A DNA stretch of 5,542 bases from Nitrospirota bacterium (GTDB lineage Bacteria > Nitrospirota > 9FT-COMBO-42-15 > HDB-SIOI813): the NCBI GenBank assembly GCA_016234155.1, contig JACRGZ010000052.1:1-5542 (forward strand). The letters are read 5' to 3'. Each line of letters begins with the position of its first letter. Position 1 is the stretch's first letter. Made by a program: the position numbers and the translations under genes. Positions 5,416 to 5,542 of the stretch are shown in pieces. The notes beneath the pieces are model-generated. The model saw only the letters and a list, made by a program, of their open reading frames with translations, was not told the origin of the DNA and made no database searches.

Positions 5416-5542
5416 ATGATACGAAAACTTAGAATCTATCTTGATACATCAGTGCCAAATGCATACATAGATGACAGAAATTCTATGCGCCAGGAGTTGA
5501 CAAAGGTATTTTGGAATAGACTTGATCAATATAAAGTCTTCA
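5416..5542 (+). CDS. PIN-domain protein (VapC-like toxin), 5' part only
   Basis: The first 42 codons are in the window and the gene runs off the right edge. The start MIRKLRIYLDTSVPNAYIDD has the PIN first strand 'IYLDTSVPNAY' with the conserved metal-binding Asp10. The following RQELTKVFWNRLDQYKVF matches the helix found in PIN proteins of this subgroup, which act as RNases in type II TA pairs. The ATG is fixed by the in-frame TAG at 5410-5412. GGGAAA at 5404-5409 is a weak ribosome binding site. The expected total length is about 140-160 residues. The remaining acidic residues are outside the window, so activity cannot be judged. The immediate upstream region appears to be a damaged antitoxin. 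Confidence 0.8.
   Translation, partial: MIRKLRIYLDTSVPNAYIDDRNSMRQELTKVFWNRLDQYKVF

Overview
The window looks like a chromosome fragment of a free-living, probably uncultivated bacterium of moderate GC content. It combines a leucine biosynthesis block with a decaying toxin-antitoxin (TA) region. G/C-rich hairpin repeats and a 'TAAATCCTAA'-type inverted repeat sit between the genes. From memory, such repeats are common in Nitrospirota-, deltaproteobacteria- and Planctomycetes-like genomes, but the sequence alone does not fix the phylum.

Left part (1-3234, minus strand): leuA (2-isopropylmalate synthase) is followed by leuC (3-isopropylmalate dehydratase large subunit). Both are full length with their catalytic residues intact. 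The roughly 240 bp between them is filled by a MITE-like palindromic element. Its right arm supplies the leuA stop codon and last residues, and its left arm ends just before the leuC ribosome binding site. A long G/C hairpin follows leuC and probably acts as terminator. leuD and leuB, needed to complete the pathway, are not in the window. A divergent intergenic region (3235-3443) carries a plausible leuA promoter.

Right part (3444-5542): three TA-type loci in about 2.1 kb, each damaged in one partner. (1) On the plus strand, an intact DUF433 antitoxin is followed, with overlapping stop and start, by a DUF5615 toxin cut to 34 codons. (2) On the minus strand, an intact DUF3368 PIN-like toxin is preceded by an overlapping ribbon-helix-helix antitoxin whose reading frame has an in-frame TAA, or a frameshift, near its N-terminus. 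(3) On the plus strand at the right edge, a PIN-domain toxin starts, preceded by a region that looks like a decayed antitoxin. Between loci 1 and 2 lies the 3' remnant of a fibronectin-III-like surface protein, capped at its 5' end by a G/C hairpin repeat.

No RNA gene, CRISPR array, complete insertion sequence or phage gene is visible. The most notable signals are the element merged into the leuA 3' end and the pattern of half-broken TA pairs.
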